In this document: piece by piece, positions 49,540 to 60,660 of the stretch
How positions within the stretch are numbered: the first letter of the stretch is position 1
Layout: each line of letters opens with the position of its first letter
Notes under the pieces: generated by a model
The model's database searches: none
Seen by the model: the letters and a program-made list of their open reading frames with translations, nothing else
What the model was told of the DNA's origin: nothing
Program-made: the position numbers and the translations under genes
Assembly (NCBI GenBank): GCA_026874595.1
Contig: CM049309.1
Location: 96,928,723-96,992,722, forward strand
DNA from: Sipunculus nudus
Lineage: Eukaryota > Annelida > Sipuncula > Golfingiida > Sipunculidae
Direction: 5' to 3'
DNA: 64,000 nt

Positions 49540-50911
49540 TTGCATTTTAAGCGAATCGGGTTTATCATCAGGTCACATGTGAACTGCTGCGCCTTCATTT
49601 TTGGTTGACCTCTGACCTTTCTTGCTGCCCAGTGTCCATTTGTGCGTCTGTTTCCACACATAAACCCACATATCTCGGGAACCGTTTGACCGATCAGGCT
49701 AAAAATGCAGAAATGCTTTTGCACAAATGTAGCCCTTTGATAGCTTTATAACATACACTAAAAATGGTAGCGCCACCTGCAACCATTTTTGCACAGCCTC
49801 CATCTGTTCATCTGCCTTGGGATAATATTACTCATATCTCAGCAGTGGTTTGACATATCCACCTAAAATTTTGCAGGTTTATACATCCTGGACAGCTTTC
49901 TCGATTTTATGACAGGTGGCGCCACCTACATTCACATTTACTCTGTAGACATCCAAGCTCATATCTCAGGAACCGTTTGACCGATTGGGCCAAAATTTTG
50001 CATGTGTATAGATCTTACATAGCTCTTCATCATAGGCAAAACTGGTGGTGCCACCTGCAACCACTTATGCACAGCGTTCATCTGTTCATCTGCCTTTGGA
50101 TAAAATCACTCATATCTCAGCAGTGGTTTGACTTATCCACCTGAAATTTTGCAGTTTTATACATCCTGTACAGGTTTCTCGATTTTATGACAGGTGTTGC
50201 CACCTACATTCACATTTACTCTGCAGACATCCAAGCTCATATCTAGGGAACCGTTTGACCAATCAGGCCAAAATTTTGCATATGTACAGATCTCACATAG
50301 CTCTTCATCATAGGCAAAACTGGTGGTGCCACCTGCAACCATTTATGCACAGCGTCCATCTGTTCATCTGCCTTAGGTTAAAATCACTTATATCTCAGCA
50401 GTGGTTTGACTTATCCACCTGAAATTTTGCAGTTTTATACATCATGGACAGGTTACTCGATTTTTTGACAGGTGGTGCCACCTACATTCACATTTACTCT
50501 GCAGACATCTAAGCTCATATCTCGGGAACCGTTTGACCGATTAGGCCAAAATTTTGCATGTGTATAGATCTCACATAGCTCTTCATTATAGGCAAAACTG
50601 GTGGCGCCACCTGCAACCACTTATGCACAGCATCCATCTGTTGATCTGCCTTGGGATAAAATCACTCATATCTCGGCAGTGGTTTGACTTATCCTCCTGA
50701 AATTTTGCAGGTTTATACATCCTGGACAAGTTCTCGATTTTATGACAGGTGGCACCACCTACATTCACGTTTAAGCTGCAGACATCCATGCTAATATGCA
50801 ACACACCACGCTCTATTCCCCTTGCCACTTAATCCATGCCTCACTTCACCCGTCCGACTCTGATTTATGCAGATACACACAGTGGTTTGTCGACTACCCA
50901 TATTCTGGTTT
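49540..50911 (-). mobile_element. Family C element nested in family A, 3' end missing
   Basis: In minus orientation it starts near 50911 (ACCAGAATATGGGTAGTCGA, hairpin, then a decayed GTATCTGC). It contains at least five near-tandem modules of about 270-300 bases, each with GG(C/T)GCCACC-type palindromes, AACCGTTTGACC and CTGAGATATGAG phrases. It stops near 49540 without GGCGGATAC. Confidence 0.6.
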
Positions 50912-51080
50912 TAAAATTTTCTAGTCCGAAACCTGCAGATCAGAAACGTCCATTTTGCTGAAATCATAATGACTAAGGTAGATATGCAGGACTTAGGAGG
51001 ATCAATATTAAATTTAAAAAATAAACCTCCATTCATACTCCTAAACTTTGCACAGGTTCGCATTAGGCCTGTAGGCCTTG

Positions 51081-51839
51081 TTTCTTGTTATATTGTTCTG
51101 CATATGTGAGTGAACCATTCAAAAGGTCTTTGGTTTCATCTCTCCATGATGTGAACAACAGCAGCCTTTCACGAAAGCAGTTTTCTGGGTCTATTTTCTC
51201 AGTATAACGAACATATCTTAGAACTCTTGGAACTTGTCTGCGAGTGTATGTTGTACCATTTGGTAAGGTGATACTGAGCTTTTCTTCTGTGTTTATATTA
51301 GCAATTGCTTCATTTTGATCAGTGATGGTGTTATCATCAGTGTTGTCATGGAATGCATCATCTGCTCTTTCTAAGGGGTATTTAATATTAATCTGTGATG
51401 CACAATCAGCAAGACACCAATTTTCAAATGCTCTTGGTCTCTTTGAGTATCTGTCAATGATATTATTTGCTGCTATGTCTGTCGAATCATGTGGGAGATG
51501 CTCAAGTTGTTCTTTACTCTTGAGTAGAAAAGTTCTTTCATCTGGAGGGGCAGTTGGTACAAATATTACATCCCTGGTGGTTCTTGTCATTGGAAGTTGT
51601 AATACCAGATATGCTGCTTCCTGAGCACTTATTTCCACAGCATTCAAAAACTTGTTTCGCATATCTCTCACCTGCTGTCTTAGAGTTTTAGCCCCTTTTC
51701 TAGCTTCTTTGCAAGCAGCATCTAACAAAGCACTCATTCCCCTTTGACTTTTGCTGACATAGGAAACTATGTATGTTGCACATGCATAAGGATCAAGAGT
51801 AAACTGAAGGTCATGGTTAGCTTTCCATCCAGTAAACAA
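51081..51839 (-). pseudogene. Helentron Rep catalytic-tyrosine region
   Basis: The frame after a break near 51840 reads WKANHDLQFTLDPYACATYI and VSYVSKSQRG. The two tyrosines in YIVSY are the expected nucleophiles of a Y2 rolling-circle Rep. LPMTRTTRDVIFVPT and RYVRYTEKIDPENCFRERLL follow, the usual bridge to the helicase. The frame is cut at 51080 by the family A insertion just after AEQYNKK. Removing 2456 bases places the next codons (IQIEFKRKQYE) in the same frame. Confidence 0.85.
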
Positions 51840-51934
51840 AAGTCATGTATCCATTGGTTTTTATTTCAGATGGTGACCTTCTAAGGAATACTTTTGGACC
51901 TTTAATGGATGTACGCAATGCCATGTAGTAGTCA

Positions 51935-52737
51935 TCTAGAGAGAGAGTTCAAGAAATCATGAAAGGACAGGTCATTGTCAACATTTAAGCTTGCAAGTGC
52001 CTGAGAGATCCTGTGGTAGTTCTGTTTGTGTTTTTCATCAACTTCTGTGTCATGAGGTGCAAGGATTTTAGTTTGTGGCATGGGTGGCAATGGAAAGTTA
52101 AAACGACAAATTGGCTTTCCATTCTTTCTACAAGACCTGGAGTGTCTGTGTATTTGTAGATCTATCAGATCTTGATAGTCTGCATCATTTTTGCAGCAGG
52201 TCACATGCTCATCAATGTATTTGGTGACAGTATCTTCTTCATGTTGACCATATATGGGTGCATCATCAATCCACATAAGCATGTGAGTATGTGGAGAGCC
52301 ACGTTGCTGAAATTCAACTCTGTAAAAGAAATCTTTCAGCTTTCCAAGAGGTGAATGTGCACTTTTTAAGATGGTGTGAATGAAGGAATGAACTCTGATC
52401 AAAATATCGCACACAGGTTACAGGATCTGCTTTAACCAAGCGTGTTTTATTTACCCAATCCATTTGTCTAATATCATCACTTGAATATGATCTGCCATCA
52501 ATCAGTTTTCCAAGCATGACCAGCAGGTCTTCCCAATGTGTGTCTGCAGCAGATAGAGATTTAAACCATGTTGGCAATCCTAGTTGTCTAATCATTGCAA
52601 AGAGATCTTTTTTACGTGCTTCAAAGTATGTAGGGGAGCCTCGTATGGATCTTAAAATCCTGTAGCCCTCATCCAACCTAGTCAACTCATGAACTCTGCT
52701 TTCATTCAGGACATCCTGGACGGAATACTTTTTCCCT
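51935..52737 (-). pseudogene. Helentron Helitron_like_N domain and HUH motif of Rep
   Basis: The upstream frame (52737 to about 52400) has LRSIRGSPTYFEARKKDLFA and GLPTWFKSLSAADTHW, the Helitron_like_N signature. After a frameshift near 52400 the next frame reads FFYRVEFQQRGSPHTHMLMW. The HTH triplet (His codons at 52289-52291 and 52283-52285) is the metal-binding HUH motif of rolling-circle initiators. A Cys/His patch and ICRFNFPLPP follow, as in other Helitron Reps. A further frameshift lies near 51940, after which LDDYYMALRTSIKGPKVFLR continues. Confidence 0.85.
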
Positions 52738-53320
52738 TTAGTTTTGATTCGACAAAATTGCTAGGCTAACCTTTTCTGTAATTTGTTCTATTTGTAATTT
52801 CTTCATTTTATAGAAAAGATTTGGAACATTTGCAGCAACTCTGCGATCAAGTGCTCGTAGTTCCCATTTGCAAATGTCGCTGTAATAAACAGAAATTTTT
52901 CTTTCAGCATTATCTAATCTCCTTTGCCCACAGAAAATTGACGGAAATGACATATATTCTGAATCTTTGTCTTGAAACAGACTCAAAGGCTTCTGTCCTT
53001 CACCAGGGGCTACAGATATTATGTCATTCCCTGTGAGTTCAGTATCATCAAGCATGGTATCTAGAATTCCTCCTTGTTCATCTTCGTGTATTTCTTCAAA
53101 ATTGTCATCATCAGATAGACTATCATCCACGGAATTGTCAGTTGTGCCAAGAGGTTCATGCTCTTGAGATTTTTTGAAAGTCTGAAGCCAATTGCTATTT
53201 ATTGTAATGTTTGCATCTTTATACAACTGACTATGTCTCATCAAGTAGTGTAGTGCACTCAGAATTACAGCTGGGCTTACATTTTGAGTGCACTCTACAT
53301 TTTTGTACTCAAGTTTACGG
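52738..53320 (-). pseudogene. Helentron segment between DUF6570-like and Helitron_like_N regions
   Basis: The frame reads HYLMRHSQLYKDANITINSN, an acidic stretch (DNSVDDSLSDDDNFEEIHED), then APGEGQKPLSLFQDKDSEYM and FCGQRRLDNAERK. It ends with RALDRRVAANVPNLFYKMKK. This succession is characteristic of Helitron proteins upstream of the Rep domain. It ends at a stop at 52738, beyond which the next frame continues (KKYSVQDVLNES), indicating another frameshift. Confidence 0.75.
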
Positions 53321-54278
53321 TTTTAAACTTATTGGTACAGTAGCGGTGGAGTCTGACGTACGTGGCAACATATCCACAGTCGTTTCTACTCACAATCTGA
53401 GTAGGAACGTTGACCAGTGATCCCTTCAGTGACAACTGTGAACCTCTAGGTAATTCTCGTAACTGCATGAATGGTTTGCGTAATGCAACAAGCCTTTCCT
53501 CTAGGGGACACAAGCGCAATTCAGGTGGCTTATCAGGAAACTGCATTCCATTAAACACAGAAAGTTTTGGTGTCTTGTGGCATTTGAGAGCATCAAGACA
53601 AGTTGTGCATAACCACTGTTTATTGTCCACTGATTTTACATCCGTAATGTGTGTAGCTAGGAAAGTGGAATCTAGTTTGTCTGGCCAGCTATCAGAATTC
53701 TTTACCGAGTGTTTGAACCATGGCTGATTACAGCAACAACAAGCATATATGGGACCTTCAGATATTGAAGTATGAAATTTCTGGATACATTCTTTGAGAT
53801 CTGCACCCTGTTTTCTCTTCAGATTAACTTCTTTTTCATTTTGTCTGTATGATTCATCAGTTCTTTTTTGTGCTCTTGTAGCTGTGTTTCTCATGGTCTC
53901 AGTTCTCTTATGTAATGGAACAGCTCTTTTCCTCCTTTTGGCCAGTCTCTCAGTTTCTCTGAAAAAATCATCTTCAGATCTTTTTCTTTTTTTACCAGTT
54001 GATTCTCTGACACGTTCCATTTGCCGATAGATTTCATTTTGTCTGGCGGTTTGCTTCTGTTGTTTCTCAGCTTCTTTCTCATGTGCCTTTCGAACTTGGT
54101 CTTTTCTTATCTTCTGATTGTATGCTTTCTCTGCAGAACGTTCTTTTTGTCTGTAAGTTACATTTTGTCTGGCAGTTTGCTTCTGATGTTTCTCGGCCTT
54201 TCTTTCTTTTTGTCTGTATGTTTCGTTTTGTCTGGCAGTTTGCTTCTGTTGTTTCTCAGCTTCTCTCTCTTGTGCCCT
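53295..54278 (-). pseudogene. Helentron repeat-rich linker and DUF6570-like segment
   Basis: This continues in the same frame after the TGA at 54279-54281. A parallel codon 189 bases downstream is CGA (54090-54092), so the stop looks like a CpG C-to-T change inside a 63-residue tandem duplication. The repeated phrase is EKQQKQTARQNETYRQKER, strongly charged and probably helical. After a basic KKRKRSEDD stretch comes a Cys-containing module (YACCCCNQPWF, WLCTTCLDALKCH) and PPELRLCPLEERLVALRKPF. That last segment is typical of the N-terminal region of animal Helitron Rep/helicase proteins. A frameshift near 53320 ends the frame. Confidence 0.75.
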
Positions 54279-54281
54279 TCA

Positions 54282-55357
54282 AACTTGATCTTTTCTAATC
54301 TTTTGATTATATACTTTTTCTGCAGAACGTTCTTTTTGTCTGTACGTTTCATTAAGTCTAGCAGCTTGCTTCTGTTGTTTCTCAGCCTTTCTTTCTTTTT
54401 GTCTACAAGTTTCATTTTGTCTTGATAACAGTTTTCTTTGTTGATCTTTTAGGCATTCTATATCCCTTTGAGCTGGATTCATTCTTTTCTGTCGCATATA
54501 CTCTTTCAAATATACTTTTCTGTTCATTTTTAGTTGCTGATCTTTAAAGTATTCTTGGATCAAGTGAACACCATCTTGAGAATCATTTTCATGTTCAGGT
54601 CTGCTTTTATTTACCGTGTCCATGATCTCTGTTGTTGACTGGGCTGCAAGCTTTAGCTGATCATCTGAATTGGTAGACTGTTTACTTTGGCGTTTCAGTC
54701 CAAGTTTAAATGCTTCAGTGGCGACTTGGTTTATTCTGAAATATGTCACTTCAAACATAGTTGCATTCATCACATTTGCATAGTTTGATATATACTGAAA
54801 GAATTCCGACTGCAATTCAAATGCAAGAAGAACTGATGTGCCACAGGGTGTAGGATACCCAAGATGATTTCTGCTGTGTGGATCAAACACACAGTAACAA
54901 TTCTGCTGATATGAAACTGCAATCGCGTTTCTTCCAACTATAATAAGCCCACATTTCTTGGAAGTGATTTCTGCCAAAGCATCCTGGTAAAACATATAGG
55001 GTGCTTGCACATCAGAATGATTAAGAAACCACCGGTGATCAAGGTTGGTTTTATCTTGAAATTATGATCAAGGGATTGTATGTACTCTGGTATTTCATCC
55101 CAAGCCATGTATCCTTTATCTGGTATATCTGACATCAATGTTCTGTACAAATGATCACCTTCAATTAATATTGTGTCCATATCATTTGTTTGCCATTCAA
55201 CAACATCGTGCAGGGTGGCATAAAGGGGAGCAACAAGTGAATTAGGCACACACTGTTTGCCAACTGACTCTGATGGAAACTGAGGATCGCCTTGGTGAAA
55301 AGTGCCTTTAACAATCTTACTGATAGATACAGCCGGGACAGGTATAGCTGAAGCCAT
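54282..55357 (-). pseudogene. Helentron N-terminal cysteine-protease-like domain
   Basis: The ATG at 55355-55357 (MASAIPVPAV) is the likely start. The first piece has GTFHQGDPQFPSESVGKQC, with the presumed nucleophile Cys codon at 55250-55252. After a frameshift near 55055 the second piece continues through GLIIVGRNAIAVSY and YCVFDPHSRN, whose His codon is at 54876-54878. Cys early, then Asp-x-His late, is the layout of papain-fold deubiquitinases. The flanking phrases resemble the family C76 (herpesvirus tegument N-terminal) protease type that is also known from some mobile elements, and OTU is the alternative assignment. Its role would be processing or removing ubiquitin in the element's life cycle, which is inference. 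The tail of this piece starts the lysine/glutamine-rich repeats. Confidence 0.6.
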
Positions 55358-57498
55358 AGCTGGGCAGATAAGTTTCAAGTTTACAAAAATCTGATAAAAT
55401 CTTTAAAAAAAAATTGTACTGGATGAGAGAAAGTCAGGCACAGGATCTAGATTATTTAATGGACCTGGTTATGAAAATGAAAAAAAAATGAGTATAGCTA
55501 TAAAGATACAGGAATATGGTGAAGATGCCTCTGTTCAACAGAGTTCATAAAATGGAAATAAATGACAAACTCAAAACTCTATAATCAGGCTATAATATCA
55601 TCAGGTTTATTTTTGCACTGGTTTTATTTTCTCGTTTTTTTATCTGGTTTTGATCTCTTTTTTTTATCTGGTTTTGATCTCGTTTTTTTTATCTGGTTTT
55701 GATCTCGTTTTTTTCTGGTTTTGATCTAGTTTTTTAATCTGGTTATCTTTGATCTGGTTTTCTTTGATCTAGTGATCTTGTTTGTGAAATATTTGATGTG
55801 GATTTGTTCTGGATTTTTTCTTGGCAGGTACCTGAAAACATAAAGAAAAAGATTACAGTATTGAAAATATTTATTATCAACTGAATACAAAAGTAAGAGA
55901 TAAAATAACAAGTGCATGCATAATATGAAAGTCGTGTATCTGGTAACCTCTGACCTCATTGAATATGCATGAATTTTGTTGGGAATATATATCAGGTGAG
56001 AAACTCTATTGGTAAATATGTATGACAAGTTTCATGAAAATCCATAGTCGCCACTGTGCCACCAAAGTGAGGTGATCTCTGACCTCATTAAATGTGCATG
56101 GATTTTGCTGGAAATTGAAGAAATTGAGATATTTTATGTATTAATAATCCTGATGAGTTTGATCCATATCCTTCATATTCTTTGTAAGTTATTGCAGCGA
56201 CACCTCCAAGTGGCCTGTTCAGAGCAGCCTGGTAACCTCTGACCTCATTAAATAAGCATGAAATCTGCTGAGAGATTAATTGGGGTGAGGAACTGTATTG
56301 GTAAATATGTACGAGTTTCATGAAAATCTACAGGATATTTGTGAAGTCACCAAAGTGCCTCCAAAGTGTGGTGACCTCTGGCCTCATTAAATATGCATGG
56401 ACTTTACTGAAATCAAACTTAGGCGAGATATTTTAGTGATTAATATTTCTGTTGAATTGTATCAAAATCCAACATATTCCTCACAATACACTGGTAAAAG
56501 TGCAGTACAAGAGACCTGCCCAAAAAAAAATGACTTCCCTACCAATGCTAGTGATTGTTTGTATTATTTCTTGCTCCAGCATGGAGCTTACTTGATGATT
56601 CAATCAACATCCACAAATTTCTATGAGACTGACATAAAAATAAGACATCAAACTTGATTTGAAAGAAAAATTAAGAGAGAGTAATGACAGTTTGCAGTAT
56701 AGGGGATTCTTAATATTCCTCATGAATAATTAATCAGCTAGCGAAAGCGAGGCTAACTGGGAATAACAGGGAGCACGTGCTCACTCACCATGGCTATGTA
56801 TAGCAACACAGACCTGTCAGTTGTTCCATTTATTCACTTCAAATTTGTGGATGCTTACAAACAAATTTTGTTAAAAGCATCTGGAAAGAAGTATAAATCC
56901 AAAGGAATCTGCTGCTATGAGCACAATGTGAACCCGACTTGTAAGGAAGGTACTTTCCAGTGACTCTAAACATAATAAAGTTAAAGACCCTTGGGCTCAC
57001 ATCTACTTGGCTCTATGGTCTATGATAGCTATGAATCAAACCACAGGATACCATTAATTGCCCGAGGTCAATTAAAATATCAAGATATTCAAGTGTCGGG
57101 CACAGGTGCTGACTGATACACATTCCAGACGGCACAGAATGAGGTGGTCTGTGCATGGTTCCTCTGATTGTGTACATTAATTCTAAGTTTCTTGTTTCAT
57201 GTACAGTAGGCACCGAGAGACACACACACACCAAAACACTTTCGGCAGTACGCTGCTTATACTGCCATTATGAAGTCATTAATTTAATAAAGACTAATAA
57301 AGCATAAATGAAACATGTCTGCTTCTGTGATTTTTAAAAGTGTTCTGAAATGAAATTATGAAATGTTTTCTATTCACAAGCCTATTAAAAATATAGATGT
57401 AGGTATGCTGTATCTGGCACCAACAGAAAATACACTGTATTTTAGTGGCATAACCAACACATAGCTGTCAAGTGAAACACTATGTCACTGGTCATTTA
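55358..57498. other. Short tandem repeats and unassigned sequence
   Basis: At 55620-55770 a unit of about 22 bases (TTTATCTGGTTTTGATCTCG) repeats about six times. At 55940-56400 two unit types alternate (A, B, A, B), each containing CTCTGACCTCATTAAAT and TGCATG; the dimer period is about 290-310 bases. From 56400 to 57498 I see no repeat family or gene. The Helentron 5' end should lie in this interval but was not recognised. Confidence 0.45.
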
Positions 57499-60400
57499 AA
57501 ACAAGGGACCCATGGGTCACGGCGCTCAGCTGATCGTGATTGGACTATAAATGTTTCTCCACTGTGATACTATATCGAGTCGATAAAGCTTATGAATATC
57601 ATGTACATGTGAGGCTATTATAAAGGAATGTAATGTAATATGTGAGTAAATGATAAATGAAATTACCTGACTGATGGATTAATAGAGTCAAATAAAGTGG
57701 TTTATTTTTTATTTATTTAGGAGGGGTTGAAAATTGTGATATATTTGAGCAAATATGAATGCAATGACAGCAGTAATAAGCAGTAGTAGAATGATGATAA
57801 GGCTATTTGTTGAAGGATCTAAAGTGTATGGTAGTCTGCAAGCGTTCAATTTGACAGATATGATGTTATGATTAACTATGCTGATGAAGTGATTTATGAA
57901 TATGTGACTGTATGACACAATATCTCTTTAGTCTGGACAAGGTACATTATTGTGATGCCCACTATGTCTACATATTACACAATATTGACATAATTTCTGG
58001 CATGTACATAGGTACCTATGGACAAATAGTTATACAAAATATTAAAGTATGAATATATCTGATTCATCTTGTTCTTGCTTACTGAGGCTGACTTTGGGAT
58101 GGGGTTCGGAGAAGGGAAAAGTGAGGGCAGCACGAAGGTGGATGTAGAAATATTCTATTGTAATGTTTTTCATTTATATAAGAATATGAAAAGCTAAGAG
58201 GAAAGGGGCCCTCCTACTTGGTTATAGTAAAGTTCTAAATATATGATTGCAAACTAATACTCTGACAAGACTGTCATGAAGAAAACCAGTAAAAGTTTTG
58301 AGATACTGTGTTGCATACGAAAATTTATAGTTGGACAGGCAAGTGGACAGAATGGACTAATACCTTTATTTCACTTTCAAGAGAATAATGCATTTAAGTT
58401 TAAATATAATCCTATATTTTTAAGCAGATCCACTTTTTCCATTAAGAAATTTTTATCTGAATCATTTTTTTTATTTACAGGTTTATAAATTTTTAATTAA
58501 AAAACCTGAAGATAAAAGTTAAAATATTAGAATTGTTGCAAAAGTTGCAATCATTATATATACATAGTAAAAAACATTGGGTCATATTATGCATACACAT
58601 ATATTTTATTATTTTTAAATCATAAATGTTTAAACTGATTTTAAAAGAAAATAATGCCACAACATGGCATCTACAAGAATATTCCTTGAATCACTATTAA
58701 AAAGTTTTGCACATTGGAGTTTTCAGGACATGCTTAATTTTATTCACCAAAATAAAATAAAAGTAAATTTGATAAAATAAAACATCTTTTCAAATAAAGT
58801 ATACACACAGTTGGTTGAATGAGGGACAAACAATATCATTGTGCTAATTACTATCCCAGTTTTAATTAATAGTCAAATTAATAGTCAATTTCACACCTGG
58901 TGAAGATTTTACTCTTCTGAAGTAAGGAATTACTTATCTCATGAACATCCACACTTTCACAGCAATACACCACTTTGTGGACACAATTAAATGTACACTT
59001 TAATCATTGTAACCCTGGTGGTACAATACAAAATCTAAAATGTAGCATGTCCAAGAATAAAATAAAATACAGAAAAATTATAACATTCATCTAGTTTATG
59101 CACCAGCTGGGGGGGGGATAAGTGCAGGGCAAAGGGGAAGCCTGCTAGTAGTTGCCAAGCTGGGCCAAGGTAAGCTGCCTGGGGTGGGTTACATAATGCA
59201 AGTGAAGGCTGTACTACTAGGTGGGCTAGATGTAAACAACACTTGACATGTTGTATGAAAACATGAATAAAAGCTATTCATTCCAATCTATTTCTTTTGA
59301 ATGTTCAGATTTTAAAAGATTAAATCCTTATGCATATATGCTGGGAAAATTAAATCAACAGTGCCAAAGTTGGACAAAATTTAAGGTATTGATTTTTTAT
59401 TTATGCTAATAACTTGAAAAATTTGCAAAATTCAGATCTAATTTTGGGTAAACAATTGAATCTTGATTAAATAAAGTTATATTCCTGAAAAAAAGTCTCT
59501 AGGTTCAGCAATTCTCATGTTAGGTGAGTAAATATATTTCCTGATTTTTTTAAAAAATTGCATTATGTTTTGGCCCATAACTTCAAAATAATACCCAATA
59601 CTGACCTAATTTTTGGTATGTTCATAGAAAATGTATAAAAGAATGTGATTACTAAATAGGATCAAAAACAGATCAGTGGTTTTGATATTAGGCAGCCTTG
59701 AAGTGTAACAATGGCTTTTTTTATGGAAAACAGAGTTTTTTTCCTTAATATCTCGAAGGAACAAAGTCCTAATGACCCAATTTTCAGTATGGTAGGAGAT
59801 TTTGGGGACATCTAAAATTAAGTCAACAGCCTGGGGAGCATAGAGATGTGCACTGAATGACCTACAGTCATCAAAGTGGACTGCCTGACAATGTAAGTGA
59901 ATACAACAAGAGCCTCCAAAAAAATTCAATAACTAGCCTAATTTTGCAGCTTTTATTTTCAAATTTCAGATTTTTACAGATAAAATCCTTATGTATACAT
60001 GCTGTGAAAATTAAACCCACAGTACTTACAAGAAAAAAACGTGCCATGGCCAAAGTTGGGCAAAATTTAAGGTACCAATTTTATATTTTTGCCAATATTT
60101 AAAAAAATTTAACAAATTTTGATCTAATTTTTGGTATACAATTAAATTTTTATTAATTAAAGTTGTATTACTGAAAAAAAAGTACCTACCTTTAACACTT
60201 TTGGTCTTAAGTGACCAAATATCTTCCTGATTTTTTTAAAAAGTCCATTATTTTTGGGCCCATAACTTTTTTAAATTATATAATACTGACTTAATATCTG
60301 GCATGTACATAGGAACTATATAGAGGAATATTTATGGTAAATATGAAGAAAACCAGATGAGTGGTTTCGATATTAGGCAGTCCTGAAGTGTGAAAATAGA

Positions 60401-60660
60401 TTTCTAATAAAAAATTGAGGTTTTTCCTTAATATCTCAAAGGAACTAGGTCCTATTGACCCAATTTTTGGCATGGTAGGAGATTATGGGGACATCTAACT
60501 GTATGCCGAAATTCAGATTCGTAGGTCCAACGGTGTCGAAACGTGCCAGTCTTACGGACGGACATCCAGACGGACGGACAGACGGACAGACAGACGGACG
60601 GACGACGGACAATGGACCATGACTATAGCTCAGATGACTTATAGTCAGCTGAGCTAAAAA
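57499..60660 (+). mobile_element. Family B element, complete
   Basis: It starts AACAAGG with a perfect palindrome GACCCATGGGTC at 57507-57518, then GCTCAGCTGA at 57524-57533. It ends with GGAC/GACA repeats (60555-60605), a hairpin and TCAGCTGAGC at 60645-60654, then TAAAAA. The two 10-base repeats are exact reverse complements. The stretch 58413-60660 matches 1-2155, except for a block of about 60 bases near 58924-58988 that the first copy lacks. It is non-coding and about 3.16 kb long. Confidence 0.8.

Larger units (their letters stand above)
48625..51080 (-). mobile_element. Family A element, complete, inserted in the Helentron
   Basis: In minus orientation it starts AACAAGGCCTACAGGCCT (ending at 51080), with GCGAACCTGTG read from 51061-51051. 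It ends with CACAGGTTCGC (48641-48631) and TAAAAA. Removing exactly these 2456 bases rejoins the Helentron reading frame. A family C copy (about 49540-50911, minus) is nested inside. Perfect GGTGGCGCCACC palindromes lie at 49103, 49915 and 50600. Confidence 0.85.
46157..55357 (-). mobile_element. Helentron (Helitron with protease, Rep-helicase and endonuclease), decayed
   Basis: A minus-strand polyprotein region reads in order: cysteine-protease-like domain, lysine/glutamine-rich tandem repeats, DUF6570-like segment, Helitron_like_N, HUH Rep endonuclease, PIF1-type helicase, and an AP-type (EEP) endonuclease. The last domain separates Helentrons from canonical Helitrons. Damage includes a nonsense codon at 54279-54281 and apparent frameshifts near 55055, 53320, 52740, 52400, 51940, 51840 and 47195. 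A 2456-base family A insertion lies at 48625-51080. The termini of the element itself were not identified: no clear hairpin end was found between 55358 and 57498 or between 45993 and 46156, and a hAT lies just beyond the 3' side. Confidence 0.85.
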
